Source: Gemmobacter sp. 24YEA27 (GTDB lineage Bacteria > Pseudomonadota > Alphaproteobacteria > Rhodobacterales > Rhodobacteraceae). From it: a stretch of 64,000 nucleotides of DNA. The stretch is taken from NCBI RefSeq assembly GCF_030052995.1, contig NZ_JASJPW010000001.1:1422501-1486500 (forward strand), in the 5' to 3' direction. The notes beneath the pieces are model-generated. The model was not told the DNA's origin, searched no databases, and saw only the letters and a program-made list of their open reading frames with translations. Below are positions 8,108-17,457 of the stretch, piece after piece. A program made the position numbers and the translations under genes. Each line of letters starts with the position of its first letter. Positions within the stretch are counted from its first letter, which is position 1.

Positions 8108-8874
8108 GACCAGATTTTCCAGGGCGCGGCCCCACCGGCCCAGAGCTTTTCCAGATGGTTGCGGTCGCGCAGTGTATCCATCGCGTGCCAGAACCCGGGA
8201 TGGCGCCAGGCCTGCAGCTCGCCGTCGCGGGCGAGCCCCTCAAGCGGATCTCCCTCGAACGGGGTCGGATCTCCCTCGATCCGGTCCAGAACCTCACGCT
8301 CCAGCACGAAAAAGCCGCCATTGATGCGGCCCTCATCCCCGGGCGGCTTTTCGATGAACCGCTCCACCTGGCCGCTTGCGGTGATCTCAAGCGCGCCATA
8401 GCGGCCCGGAGGCGTCACTGCCGCGATGGTCGCAAGCTTGCCATGGGCGCGGTGAAAGGCGATTTCCGCCGTGATATCGATATCCGAGACCCCGTCGCCA
8501 TAGGTCATGCAAAAGGTCTGGCCAAGCCAGGGCTTTGCCCGTTTCAGCCGCCCCCCGGTCATCGAATTCTCGCCTGTGTCAATCAGCGTGATGCGCCAGG
8601 GTTCGGCGACCGAGCCGTGAAAAGTGATCTCGCCCGTCCGCGCATCGACCGTCATATCCGAGCTGTGCATGACGTAATTGGCGAAATATTCCTTGATCAT
8701 ATGGCCGCGATAGCCAAGGCAGATCACGAAATCGGTAATGCCGTGATGGGCATAGATCTTCATGATATGCCACAATATCGGGCGGCTGCCGATCTCGATC
8801 ATCGGCTTGGGTTTCAGATGGCTCTCTTCGGAGATCCGGGTGCCAAAGCCCCCTGCCAGGATAACAGCCTGCAT
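8104..8874 (-). CDS. rfbF: Glucose-1-phosphate cytidylyltransferase
   Basis: A 256-residue sugar nucleotidyltransferase. MQAVILAGGFGTRISEES gives the GGxGTR nucleotide-binding loop, followed by LKPKPMIEIG and the YGDGVSDID acidic site. It joins CTP and glucose-1-phosphate to CDP-glucose. The frame is open to 8892, but ATG 8874 is chosen because GAGGGTGG lies directly upstream and homologs start at this position. It is the first gene of the four-gene CDP-sugar cassette, with the start about 200 bp from the divergent transporter gene, so the cassette promoter should lie in 8875-9081. Confidence 0.92.
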   Translation of the reverse strand: MQAVILAGGFGTRISEESHLKPKPMIEIGSRPILWHIMKIYAHHGITDFVICLGYRGHMIKEYFANYVMHSSDMTVDARTGEITFHGSVAEPWRITLIDTGENSMTGGRLKRAKPWLGQTFCMTYGDGVSDIDITAEIAFHRAHGKLATIAAVTPPGRYGALEITASGQVERFIEKPPGDEGRINGGFFVLEREVLDRIEGDPTPFEGDPLEGLARDGELQAWRHPGFWHAMDTLRDRNHLEKLWAGGAAPWKIWS

Positions 8875-9081
8875 GTCCACCCTCATATCCATCGCCCGCT
8901 ATGTACAATATCGCGGGCGCGGATGACAACCTCCGGCGCAGGCAGGGACTGTGTCGGCGGCGGTCCTCAGCTTTTCCGGGGGGAGGCCCCGGTCATTCGA
9001 TTGGTAAGCCCGGCGGCGGATATGCGATAGCGTGGACTGGCCAGACCGGATGGGGCGGCCAGGATGGCAGGAGAGGGTCTG

Positions 9082-10464
9082 ATGGGCGCAGTACAAAGAC
9101 AGGGCATGGCGGCGCTGATCACCCTGATGAGCCTTGCGCTCGCCGCAGGGCTGGCGCTCTGGCTGCCCTGGGGGATCGCCGGGACCGCCGGTCTGGGCGC
9201 GTTTTGCATCCTGATGTGGGCCAGTGGCGCAGTGCCGGAACATCTCACCGGGCTGATCTTCTTCGCGGTGGCGATCCTGAGCGGGCTGGCGGTGCCCGAA
9301 GTGGTGCTGGGGGATTTTCCTCCTCGACCTTCTGGCTGTTGTTCGGGGGGATGGTGATGGCGGCCTCGATCCGCTTTACCGGGCTCGGGCGGCGACTGGC
9401 GCCGCTTCTCGGGCGGCTGACGGGGCAGAGCCTTGGCGGCATCGTGGCGACGATCGTTGCGGTGGGGTGGTGCTGTCTTTCGTGCTGCCCTCGTCGATGG
9501 GGCGGATCGCGCTGTTGTTGCCGGTGGTGGCGGCGCTGGCGGATCACCTCGGATATGCGCAGGGGCGACCGGGGCGGATGGCCATGCTGATGGCGGCCAC
9601 GTTTGGCGCCTGCCTGCCTGCCTATGCGATCCTGCCCGCCAATCTGCCGAACATGATCCTTGCGGGCAGTGCCGAAAGCCTCTGGCAATATCACATCGGC
9701 TATTTCGATTATTTCTGGCTGCATTTTCCGGTTCTGGGCGCGCTGAAGGCGGTGCTGCTGGTGGTGGTGATCCTGCGCCTCTATCCCGATCAGCCACCCG
9801 GGCGTCCGGAGCGGCATGAGGCGCCATCGGCCATGAGCCGGGCCGAGATCGCGCTTCTGGTGATCATCCTTGCGATGCTGGGCCTGTGGCTGACCGATGC
9901 GCTGCATCACATCTCGCCGGGCTGGATCGCGCTGGCGGGGCGGTGATCTGTCTCTGGCCGGGCGCCGGGCTGACCGGGCCGAAATGCCTGAATGAAGAGA
10001 TCGGCTACGGCACCCTGTTCTTTGTCGCGGCGATCATGGGGCTCGGGGCGGTGATTGCGACCAGTGGGCTGGGCGAATGGATCGTCGGTCAGGCATCCGG
10101 GCTGATCGGGCTCGCGCCGGGGCAGCCGCTGCGCAGCACCCTGGCGCTTGGCGCGATCGCGACGCTGGTGGCGCTGGTGACCAATCAGCCCGGCGTGCCA
10201 CTGGTCATGACCCCGGGCGCCGGCCATCTGGCAGAGGTGACCGGTCTGCCGCTGGCCACGGTGCTGATGACCCAGGCACTTGCGTTTTCCAATGTGATGC
10301 TGCCGTTTCAGGCGCCGCCTTTGATCATGGCCGCCCAGACCGGCAATCTGCCGATGCGCGAGATGACCCGGATCTGCCTGATCCTCTTCGGGCTGACGCT
10401 TCTGGTGCTGACGCCGCTTGATCTGGTCTGGTGGTGGTGTCTCGGCATGTTTCCGCTATCGTAA
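9082..10464 (+). pseudogene. SLC13/DASS-family anion transporter, three frameshifts
   Basis: One transporter gene is spread over three reading frames. It starts at ATG 9082, preceded by AGGAGAGG, and gives hydrophobic helices (MAALITLMSLALAAGLAL). It then breaks at 9309-9313, 9464-9467 and 9939-9942. Each break is cured by adding one G to the local G run, restoring GGFSSSTFWLLFGGM, AVGVVLSFVLPSSMGR and ALAGAVICLWPG. These segments, with SxTFWLLFGG and the proline-rich LPSSMGR hairpin, match the two-fold pseudo-symmetric SLC13/CitT/sulfate-dicarboxylate symporters. No other stop interrupts the roughly 460 codons. Sequencing error in G runs is the simplest reading; a recent pseudogene is the alternative. 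Substrate unknown. Confidence 0.7.
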
Positions 10465-10469
10465 CCACG

Positions 10470-11365
10470 ATGGATATCCATGAGCTGCGCAGTTTTATCG
10501 CGGTGGCGGCGGTGGGCAGTATCACCCGCGCCTCGGAACAGCTTTGTCTGAGCCAGCCGGCGGTCAGCGCCCATATCAAAGCATTGGAGGAGGAGCTGGG
10601 CCTCGTGCTCTTCCGGCGCAATCCGCGTGGGATGGGGCTGACCGATGACGGTGCCCGGCTGCTGTCCGGGGCCGAAGCAATCCTGGCGGCGCATCGCGAC
10701 TTCCTCGCCTGTGCGCAGCTTTTGCGCGGGCGGCTGTCCGGCCCGCTGCGGATCGCGGGGGGCGGCAATTCTGACCCGGAACCGCCAGGCCTTCTGGTTA
10801 GCGCGCTTTCTGCCCGCCATCCGGAAATCGCGGTGACCCTGGTACAGGCGAGCAGCGGTGAGGTGATCCGCGGGCTGCGGGAGGGCAATTTTGACGCAGG
10901 GTTCTTCAATGCGCCCGCGCCGGACGGTGCCGGGAGGATCTGAGTGATCTGACGCAGCGGGTGGTGGGGCGGTTCAGCATCTGGCTTGCCGCGCCGAAAG
11001 GCATGGTGGCGGATCCGTCCGATCCCGACTGGCAGGCCCTGGCAGAACAGACCTGGATCCTGCCCTCCGAGCGCCCGAGCTGTTGTGGCCTGGCTGGCGA
11101 GGCGCTGTTCCTGCGCCACCAGTTCCGTCCGCGCCAGGTGATCGGGATCGACCGCGAGGCCGCAACCCGCAGCCTGATCGCAAGCGGGGCCGGTCCCGGC
11201 TTTCTCCATGACAGGGCGGCGTTTGCCGCGCGCGACAATGGCGAGCTGGAGCTGATCTGCCAGGCCGGGCAGGGCGGTGATGTGGTTTTCGCAACCCTCG
11301 CCAGTCGGGCGGAAGAGCCGCTGATTGCTGCCACAGGCGCAATCGCAGATGATCTCTGGCCGTGA
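10470..11365 (+). pseudogene. LysR-family transcriptional regulator, one frameshift
   Basis: An N-terminal LysR winged helix (MDIHELRSFIAVAAVGSITR, then LSQPAVSAHIKALEEELG) is followed by the effector-binding domain (HPEIAVTLVQ, GNFDAGFFN). The frame stops at TGA 10941-10943 after GAGRI. Adding one G to the GGG at 10932-10934 restores GAGEDLSDLTQRVVGRFSIW and an open frame to 11365, for a protein of about 298 residues, the normal LysR length. The gene starts five bases after the transporter and in the same direction, unlike the usual divergent LysR layout, so the two are probably one transcript. Fourth single-G deletion within 1.7 kb. Confidence 0.75.
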
Positions 11366-11402
11366 TCGCGCAGCAGCCAGAGCCCAAAACAGATAACAAA
11401 TG

Positions 11403-11433
11403 AAAAAGGCCGGGACATGATCCCGGCCTTTTT
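11403..11433. terminator. Bidirectional intrinsic terminator between lysR and infB
   Basis: AAAAAGGCCGGGA and TCCCGGCCTTTTT form a perfect 13-bp inverted repeat around a CATGA loop, with T5 on both strands. It sits between the convergent lysR (ends 11365) and infB (ends 11463) and can serve both. Confidence 0.92.
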
Positions 11434-11462
11434 CATAGTCACTACGCTTTGAGGCCGGGCGC

Positions 11463-14060
11463 TCAGAGGCTGCGCTGGATCTCTTCGCGTTCGAAGATCT
11501 CGATCACGTCGCCCTGACGGATATCCTCGTAGCGTTCAAACGCCATACCGCATTCGGTGCCGGACTGGACCTCTTTGACCTCGTCCTTGTGGCGCTTCAG
11601 CGTTTTCAGCGTGCCTTCATGGATCACCACATTGTCACGCAGCAGGCGCACGCCAGCCGAACGGCGGGCAATGCCTTCGGTGACCAGACAGCCTGCGACA
11701 TTGCCGGTGCCGGTGATGCGGAAGACCTCGAGGATCTTCGCATAGCCGATGAAATGCTCGCGGATCTCGGCCTTGAGCATGCCCGAAGCCGCCTGTTTCA
11801 TATCATCCAGCAGATCATAGATGATCGAATAATAGCGGATCTCGACGCTCTTTTGCTGCGCCGAAGCGCGGGCGGTCGCGTTGGGACGCACGTTGAAGGC
11901 AAGGATCGGCGCGCCCGAAGCATCGGCCAGGCCCACATCCGAATCGGTGATAGCCCCGACACCGTAATGCAGGATCCGGATCCGGACCTCGTCATTGCCA
12001 ACCTTTTCCAGCGCCTGGACAATGGCCTCAGCCGAGCCCTGGACGTCTGCCTTCACGATCACCGGCAGCACGGCCACATCCTTGTCAGCCTTGGCTTTCG
12101 CCATCAGCTGTTCCAGCGTGGTTGCAGCACCGGCAGCCGCACGTTTGTCCTTGGTCGCTTTCTCGCGGTAATCGGCGATCTCGCGGGCCTGGGCCTCGGA
12201 TGCCACCACGTCAAGCGTGTCACCAGCCGAAGGCGTCCCATCTAGGCCAAGAACCTCGACCGGAACCGAAGGACCGGCTTCAAGCACGGTCTCGCCCTTG
12301 TCATTCACAAGCGCGCGGACCTTACCCCATTTCTCGCCGACGACGAAGATATCGCCCTTCTTCAGCGTGCCGTTCTGCACGAGAACCGTCGCCACCGGGC
12401 CGCGGCCCACATCCAGCTTGGCCTCGACCACGGCCGCACGGGCGGCCCGGTTCGGGTTGGCTTTCAGGTCAAGCACTTCGGCCTGGATCGCGATGGCTTC
12501 CAGCAGGTCGTCAATGCCCTGGCCGGTATGGGCCGAGACCTCGACATCCTGCACGTCGCCCGACATCGCCTCGACGACGATCTCGTGCTGCAGAAGATCG
12601 GTGCGCACCTTGGTCGGATTGGCCGAAGGTTTGTCGATTTTGTTGATCGCCACGATGATCGGGACGCCCGCCGCTTTCGCGTGGGAAATCGCCTCGACCG
12701 TCTGCGGCATAACCGCGTCATCCGCCGCGACCACCAGCACCACGATATCCGTCACCTGGGCGCCACGGGCGCGCATCGAGGTGAAGGCCGCGTGGCCGGG
12801 CGTGTCGAGGAAGGTGATCAGCTGGCCGTTCGGGGCTTTCACCTGATAGGCGCCGATATGCTGGGTGATGCCGCCGGCTTCACCCGTGGCCACAGTAGCC
12901 TTGCGGATCTTGTCCAGGAGCGAGGTCTTGCCGTGGTCGACATGGCCCATGATCGTCACAACCGGCGAGCGGGTGATCAGGTCATCGGCTTTGTCCACAA
13001 CGGTGTCGATCGACTGTTCAACGTCAGCATCCGAGACGCGGACAGCACGGTGGCCGAATTCCCCGATCACCAGTTCAGCCGTATCGGCATCAATGGATTG
13101 GTTCATCGTGACCATCATGCCCATTTTCATCAGCGATTTGACGACATCGGCGGCACGTTCGGCCATCCGGTTCGCCAGTTCGCTGATCACAATGGTCTCA
13201 GGCAACTGCACATCGCGGGCCTGCTTCTCGGGCTTCGAGAAGCCCATTGCCTTCTGGCGGGCCTTTTCCTGCTTGCGCTTCATCGCAGCAAGGCTGCGCT
13301 GACGTCCGCCTTCTTCATTGGTCGCAGCCGAGAGTGTCAGCTTGCCGGCACGGCGGTCGCCTTCGCCGCGACGTGCGGCGCCGCGATCGGTGTCGCGATT
13401 CTCACGCTCGCGCTCGGTCTTGCGCGGCGTGGTGGCCGGGCGCGGGCCGGTGGCGTCGGTTGCACCGGGGCGCGGACGGCTCTGGCCGGCGCCGCGATCT
13501 GCGGGTACGCCCGGATCGGCTTCGGCTGCGGTCTTTGCAGGCGCTTCGGGGGCTGCGGGCTGACGACGCTGCGTGCCAAGCACATCAGCCTTACGGGCTG
13601 CGGCTTTGGCCTTAGCCTCTTCCTCGGCCTCGCGCTTGACGCGCTCTTCCTCTTCGGCTTTCGCCCGGAGAGCGGCCTCGCGCTGGCGATCCTCGCGCTC
13701 TTTCGCCTCGATTTCCTCGCGGCGGCGCTGGCGTTCCTCTTCGCGTTCTTTTTCCTCGGCAGCCCGTCTGGCTGCATCTTCCTGCTCGCGTGCTTTGGCA
13801 CTGCGCAGAGCGTCGAGGCGGCGCTGCATTTCAGCATCAGAGATGCCTGCGGGCCGTTTCGACGGGTCGCCCAGATGCGACGCGCCGGCCCCGCCGGCAG
13901 CCGTACCGGGCTTTGCCTGGGCAGGCACCACAACGCGCTTGCGTTTGGTCTCTACGACCACCGCATGGGTGCGTCCGTGCGAGAAGCTTTGCTTCACCGA
14001 ACCGGAACGTGGGCCACCACCGCCAAGCCCGAGGGGTTTTTTGCCGTCAGTATCGCTCAT
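11463..14060 (-). CDS. infB: Translation initiation factor IF-2
   Basis: An 865-residue IF-2. The N-terminus has the alphaproteobacterial IF2-associated segment and a long, highly charged region rich in Glu, Arg and Lys (about residues 80-200) that should form a helix. The GTPase domain begins near residue 365 with [14 protein letters not shown] (P loop), DTPGHAAF (switch II) and NKIDKPSAN (base recognition). Domains II-IV follow and bind fMet-tRNA. It positions the initiator tRNA on the 30S subunit and promotes 50S joining. It is the last gene of rimP-nusA-ylxR-infB, five bases after the YlxR/L7Ae gene, and ends at the bidirectional terminator. Confidence 0.97.
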   Translation of the reverse strand: MSDTDGKKPLGLGGGGPRSGSVKQSFSHGRTHAVVVETKRKRVVVPAQAKPGTAAGGAGASHLGDPSKRPAGISDAEMQRRLDALRSAKAREQEDAARRAAEEKEREEERQRRREEIEAKEREDRQREAALRAKAEEEERVKREAEEEAKAKAAARKADVLGTQRRQPAAPEAPAKTAAEADPGVPADRGAGQSRPRPGATDATGPRPATTPRKTERERENRDTDRGAARRGEGDRRAGKLTLSAATNEEGGRQRSLAAMKRKQEKARQKAMGFSKPEKQARDVQLPETIVISELANRMAERAADVVKSLMKMGMMVTMNQSIDADTAELVIGEFGHRAVRVSDADVEQSIDTVVDKADDLITRSPVVTIMGHVDHGKTSLLDKIRKATVATGEAGGITQHIGAYQVKAPNGQLITFLDTPGHAAFTSMRARGAQVTDIVVLVVAADDAVMPQTVEAISHAKAAGVPIIVAINKIDKPSANPTKVRTDLLQHEIVVEAMSGDVQDVEVSAHTGQGIDDLLEAIAIQAEVLDLKANPNRAARAAVVEAKLDVGRGPVATVLVQNGTLKKGDIFVVGEKWGKVRALVNDKGETVLEAGPSVPVEVLGLDGTPSAGDTLDVVASEAQAREIADYREKATKDKRAAAGAATTLEQLMAKAKADKDVAVLPVIVKADVQGSAEAIVQALEKVGNDEVRIRILHYGVGAITDSDVGLADASGAPILAFNVRPNATARASAQQKSVEIRYYSIIYDLLDDMKQAASGMLKAEIREHFIGYAKILEVFRITGTGNVAGCLVTEGIARRSAGVRLLRDNVVIHEGTLKTLKRHKDEVKEVQSGTECGMAFERYEDIRQGDVIEIFEREEIQRSL

Positions 14061-14065
14061 ACGTC

Positions 14066-14712
14066 TTACATATCCTTCCCGGCGGATATCCCGCCGACAT
14101 GCTCTGCGTCCGGTTCGCCCGATGGCGCCCTGAAGCCGGAGAGCCTTGCCGCTTCCTCTACTATGCGTGGACTGAGTCCACCAGCGGCAAGCGCCGCGTG
14201 TATTGCACGTTCACGACCGAATGCCAAACCCAATTCCCCGGCAGAAAGCCAGGAAATCAGGGTGTTTTTGCCTTCGGGGGGCGCAGCTTGCTTTTGCCGC
14301 GTTCCGATCCGTCTTCTGCCTGGATCAGGACACGCGCGGTCCCCTTCACCAGCCACTCTTTCACCTTCTCATATCCGGTGACCGCATCGCCGGATTTGCG
14401 GGCCAGCGAGATCAGTTCGATCACCCGTCTTGTCAGCAGATCATGGACCGTATCTGCCAGGTCTTCCGGAGCCATCACAGGGGCGCGCGCCGCCCGGGCG
14501 AAGAGCCCCTTCTTCGCGGCTTTCGTCACCAGATCCCGGTCGGCCGAGACCCAGATCCCCCGGCCGGGCAGGCGTTCCAGAATATCCGGAACGATTTGCC
14601 CGTCAGGTCCGACGACGAAACGGACGAGGCCGGTTTTCGACCCCGTCTCGCCGGAAGCGATACATTTGCGCTCCGGCTCGTCCCTTGATTTATCCCGGCC
14701 ACCGCGCGTCAT
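14066..14712 (-). pseudogene. YlxR/L7Ae-fold RNA-binding protein, one frameshift
   Basis: Residues 1 to about 85 form a YlxR (DUF448) domain (ERKCIASG, VRFVVGPDGQIVPD, LPGRGIWVS). An L7Ae-like domain follows (LARKSGDAVTGYEKVK). The frame then runs off into RPPKAKTP and stops. Adding one C to the six-base C run (plus strand G run 14276-14281) restores RPPEGKNTLISWLSAGELGL and an open frame ending at 14066, giving about 215 residues, the usual alphaproteobacterial length. YlxR proteins are nucleoid or RNA-associated and lie in nusA operons almost everywhere, so I expect this gene to be intact in the organism. Gap to nusA 24 bp, to infB 5 bp. Confidence 0.8.
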
Positions 14713-14736
14713 CGCGGAAACTCCCGAGGCCTGAGA

Positions 14737-16362
14737 TCAGGCCCCGGTCTCCTCTTCGCCGGTTTCATCTTCTTCGGTCTCTTCTGCCTCTGCCGGCATC
14801 ATTTCGGTCGGGTCGACCCAACCCAGCATGACGCGCGCGGTCATGACCAGGTTCTGTGCATCATCAAGCGACACGCCGAATTTCTCGAGCAGGCCGTCGT
14901 CTTTCTTGCGCTGGCCGTTTTCCGTGGTCCAGCCGCCGGCCAGTTCCCAGTCGGCGCAGGTTGCGAAATCTTCCAGCGTCTTCACGCCGTCTTTACCCAG
15001 CACTTCCAGCATCTGGGGAGTGAGGCCCTCGAATTCAATGAGGCTTTCCTCGACACCCATCGCGCGGGCGGCTTCCAGAGACTTTTTCGCCTGCTCTTCC
15101 AGGTAGTCGCGGGCGCGGGCCTGCAATTCGTCTGCGGTGCCTTCGTCAAAGCCGTCGATGGACAAAAGCTCGTCCTGGTCGACATAGGCGACTTCTTCGA
15201 GATTGGTGAAGCCTTCGGCCACCAAGAGCTGCGCCATCATCTCGTCCACGTCCAGCGTCTCCATGAAGAGCGCGGTGCGGGCGGCGAATTCAGCCTGGCG
15301 GCGGGTCGATTCTTCGGCTTCGGTCAGGATATCGATGTCCAGAGCCGTCAGCTGCGAGGCCAGACGCACGTTCTGACCGCGACGGCCGATGGCGAGCGAG
15401 AGCTGCTCGTCCGGTACCACGACCTCGATCTTGCCGCCTTCATCGTCGAAGACAACCTTGGAGACCTGGGCCGGTTGCAGCGCGTTCACGAGGAAGGTCG
15501 CCTGGTCCTGGTTCCACGGAATGATGTCGATCTTCTCGCCCTGCAGCTCGTTCACCACGGCCTGGACGCGGCTGCCGCGCATACCGACGCAGGCGCCGAC
15601 CGGATCGATCGAGTTGTCATAGGAAATCACTGCGATCTTGGCGCGCGAGCCGGGGTCACGGGCCACGGCCTTGATCTCGATGATGCCGTCATAGATTTCC
15701 GGCACTTCCATCTTGAAGAGCTCGGCCATGAATTGCGGGTCGGTGCGCGACAGGAACACCTGCGGGCCACGGACTTCGCGGCGCACGTCTTTGATATAGC
15801 AGCGGATGCGGTCGCCGATGCGATACGCTTCGCGGCCGATCTTTTCGTTGCGGCGCAGGATGCCCTCGCCACGGCCGATATCGACGATGACATTGCCATA
15901 TTCTTCGCGTTTGACTGCGCCGTTGATGATGGTGCCCTTGCGATCCTTGAATTCGTCGAACTGACGATCACGCTCAGCCTCGCGAACGCGCTGCAGGATC
16001 ACCTGTTTCGCCGATTGCGCGGCGATGCGGCCCAGATCGACCGGGGGCACTTCGTCAACGATCTCGTCGCCGATGGCCGGGTCTTTCAGGTAGTCTTTCG
16101 CCTGTTTGACAGTCAGCTGGGCGTGGTAGTTCTCAACCGCATCATCCTCGACCACGGTGCGCACGCGGGTGAAGCTTGCGCGGCCCGTCTTGCGATCGAT
16201 GGCGACACGGATGTCCATATCGGCGCCGTAACGCGATTTCGCCGCACGGGCGAGGCTGTCTTCCATCGCCTGGATCACCAGATCCGGGTCAATCATCTTC
16301 TCGCGCGCAACGGCCTCTGCGGTCTGCAAAAGCTCAAGCTGGTTGGCCGAGGTAATCGCCAT
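14737..16362 (-). CDS. nusA: Transcription termination/antitermination factor NusA
   Basis: A 541-residue NusA. An N-terminal RNA-polymerase-binding domain (about 1-130) is followed by an S1 domain ([11 protein letters not shown] region), two KH domains ([20 protein letters not shown] and [13 protein letters not shown]), two C-terminal helix-hairpin-helix-type repeats around 360-500, and an acidic tail rich in Glu and Thr. It binds the flap of RNA polymerase, modulating pausing, Rho-independent termination and antitermination. It stands second in the rimP operon, 52 bp after rimP. The hairpin in the operon leader is a plausible target for NusA feedback. Confidence 0.97.
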   Translation of the reverse strand: MAITSANQLELLQTAEAVAREKMIDPDLVIQAMEDSLARAAKSRYGADMDIRVAIDRKTGRASFTRVRTVVEDDAVENYHAQLTVKQAKDYLKDPAIGDEIVDEVPPVDLGRIAAQSAKQVILQRVREAERDRQFDEFKDRKGTIINGAVKREEYGNVIVDIGRGEGILRRNEKIGREAYRIGDRIRCYIKDVRREVRGPQVFLSRTDPQFMAELFKMEVPEIYDGIIEIKAVARDPGSRAKIAVISYDNSIDPVGACVGMRGSRVQAVVNELQGEKIDIIPWNQDQATFLVNALQPAQVSKVVFDDEGGKIEVVVPDEQLSLAIGRRGQNVRLASQLTALDIDILTEAEESTRRQAEFAARTALFMETLDVDEMMAQLLVAEGFTNLEEVAYVDQDELLSIDGFDEGTADELQARARDYLEEQAKKSLEAARAMGVEESLIEFEGLTPQMLEVLGKDGVKTLEDFATCADWELAGGWTTENGQRKKDDGLLEKFGVSLDDAQNLVMTARVMLGWVDPTEMMPAEAEETEEDETGEEETGA

Positions 16363-16414
16363 TTGGGTCTCTCCCGCTCTCGTGTCAGGTTCTGGAAGTC
16401 AGTATTCGGTAGCG

Positions 16415-17032
16415 TCAGTGTTTCGTCTCGGGCGTGTCGGAAATGTCTTCCTCTTCGCCTTCGACTTCTTCGATCTCGTCAAAACCGCCCTCTTCGGGCA
16501 GTGCGACTTTGCGCTGGCGCAGCATCTCGGCGATCAGCTCATCCGTCAGGACCAGTTTCGCATCCGCCAGCCAGTCGAATTGCAGCCCGATGATCACAAG
16601 CTGACCGTGCTGTTCGATCTCGATCAGGATCTCGCCATCCTCGACGCCTTTCAGCTCGCCCTTAAAGCGGCGCTGGCCTTCGATCAGCTCGGTCGTCTCG
16701 ATCCGCGCTTCCCAGCCGGCCCAGGCTTCGAAATCCTTCTCCCGGGTCAGCGGGCGGTCGATGCCGGGCGAGGAGACCTCGAGCACGTAATTCTCTTCGA
16801 TCGGGTCTTCGACGTCGAAAACCGCCGACACCGCAGTCGAGATTTTCGAGCAATCTTCGACGCCGATGCCGCCCTCGGGCCTGTCGGCCATGATCTGGAG
16901 GGTGCGCTGGACCCTGCCCTGGCCGCCCATCAGACGGATGCGCACCAGTTCATAGCCGAGCCCCTCGATCACCGGAGTGGCGATTTCGGCGAGGCGGCGG
17001 TCAATGGCGGTTTTTGCGATCAGGTCGGACAT
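16415..17032 (-). CDS. rimP: Ribosome maturation factor RimP
   Basis: A 205-residue RimP. The N-terminal domain has [22 protein letters not shown] and the motif [17 protein letters not shown], followed by [14 protein letters not shown], the RimP signature, then an SH3-like C-terminal domain and an acidic tail ([13 protein letters not shown]). It assists 30S subunit assembly. It is the first gene of the nusA operon. The leader between the start and 17123 holds a terminator-like hairpin 66 bases upstream of the ATG. Confidence 0.95.
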   Translation of the reverse strand: MSDLIAKTAIDRRLAEIATPVIEGLGYELVRIRLMGGQGRVQRTLQIMADRPEGGIGVEDCSKISTAVSAVFDVEDPIEENYVLEVSSPGIDRPLTREKDFEAWAGWEARIETTELIEGQRRFKGELKGVEDGEILIEIEQHGQLVIIGLQFDWLADAKLVLTDELIAEMLRQRKVALPEEGGFDEIEEVEGEEEDISDTPETKH

Positions 17033-17457
17033 GGCGGGCTCGGATATGCCTTTCGGGCGAAGGGTCTGGTGCGGTAACGGCAGGGCGGGGCGCGAAACAA
17101 AAAAGCGGGCTCAGCGGCCCGCTCATCTTTTCGGTAGCCCCGGGTTTGGACCCCGGCGCAGCTGTTGGAGCCTTATATAGGGCCAGTGACGTTTTCATGC
17201 AAGCGCTCAGTGGTCCGGCCACCGGTGGTGGCGGCGTCAGGGAGGCTCCGGCCAGCAAAACCAGGGCCTTAGCTGTCAGGACTGCGACGCGGCACCGGGG
17301 CGGTGGTCGCGAATCGGTGTGCCAGGCAGCCGGCTGCGCCGGGCAACAGAGGGGAACAGTTTGGGATAAGCCTGCCACAACACGCTAAATCTGTGGTTCT
17401 CCGGTTGCTCTTGGCCAGGAATTTGCGATACTTGACCGGTTGGCGGAGGGTGATGTT
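17033..17457. other. Intergenic region between rimP and tamA (leaders and promoters)
   Basis: About 425 bp between two divergent operons with no supportable gene. On the rimP side it holds the AGCGGGC hairpin with T6 (17099-17123) and, further upstream, a weaker GC-rich stem around CCCGGGTTTGGACCC (17140-17157). I see no tRNA; a short open frame that reads through the hairpin on the minus strand looks accidental. The tamA ribosome-binding site GGAGGG lies at the right end. Confidence 0.6.
17099..17123 (-). terminator. Terminator-like hairpin in the rimP-nusA-infB leader (candidate attenuator)
   Basis: Read on the minus strand, AGCGGGC and GCCCGCT pair around a six-base loop and are followed by TTTTTTG. 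It is a well-formed intrinsic terminator placed 66 bases before the rimP start, with no minus-strand gene upstream for it to end. That position suggests a 5' leader attenuator; in E. coli the homologous operon is also terminated in its leader and autoregulated through NusA. It could instead end an unrecognised small RNA. Confidence 0.6.

Noticed and set aside
17133..17200. Possible tRNA around CCCCGGGTTTGGACCCCGG
   Set aside because: There is a GC-rich stem but no TTC-arm consensus, no anticodon arm and no acceptor stem; not a tRNA.
17001..17378. Minus-strand frame of about 125 codons between rimP and tamA
   Set aside because: It reads through the terminator hairpin and overlaps the start of rimP out of frame, has no recognisable domain and no ribosome-binding site.
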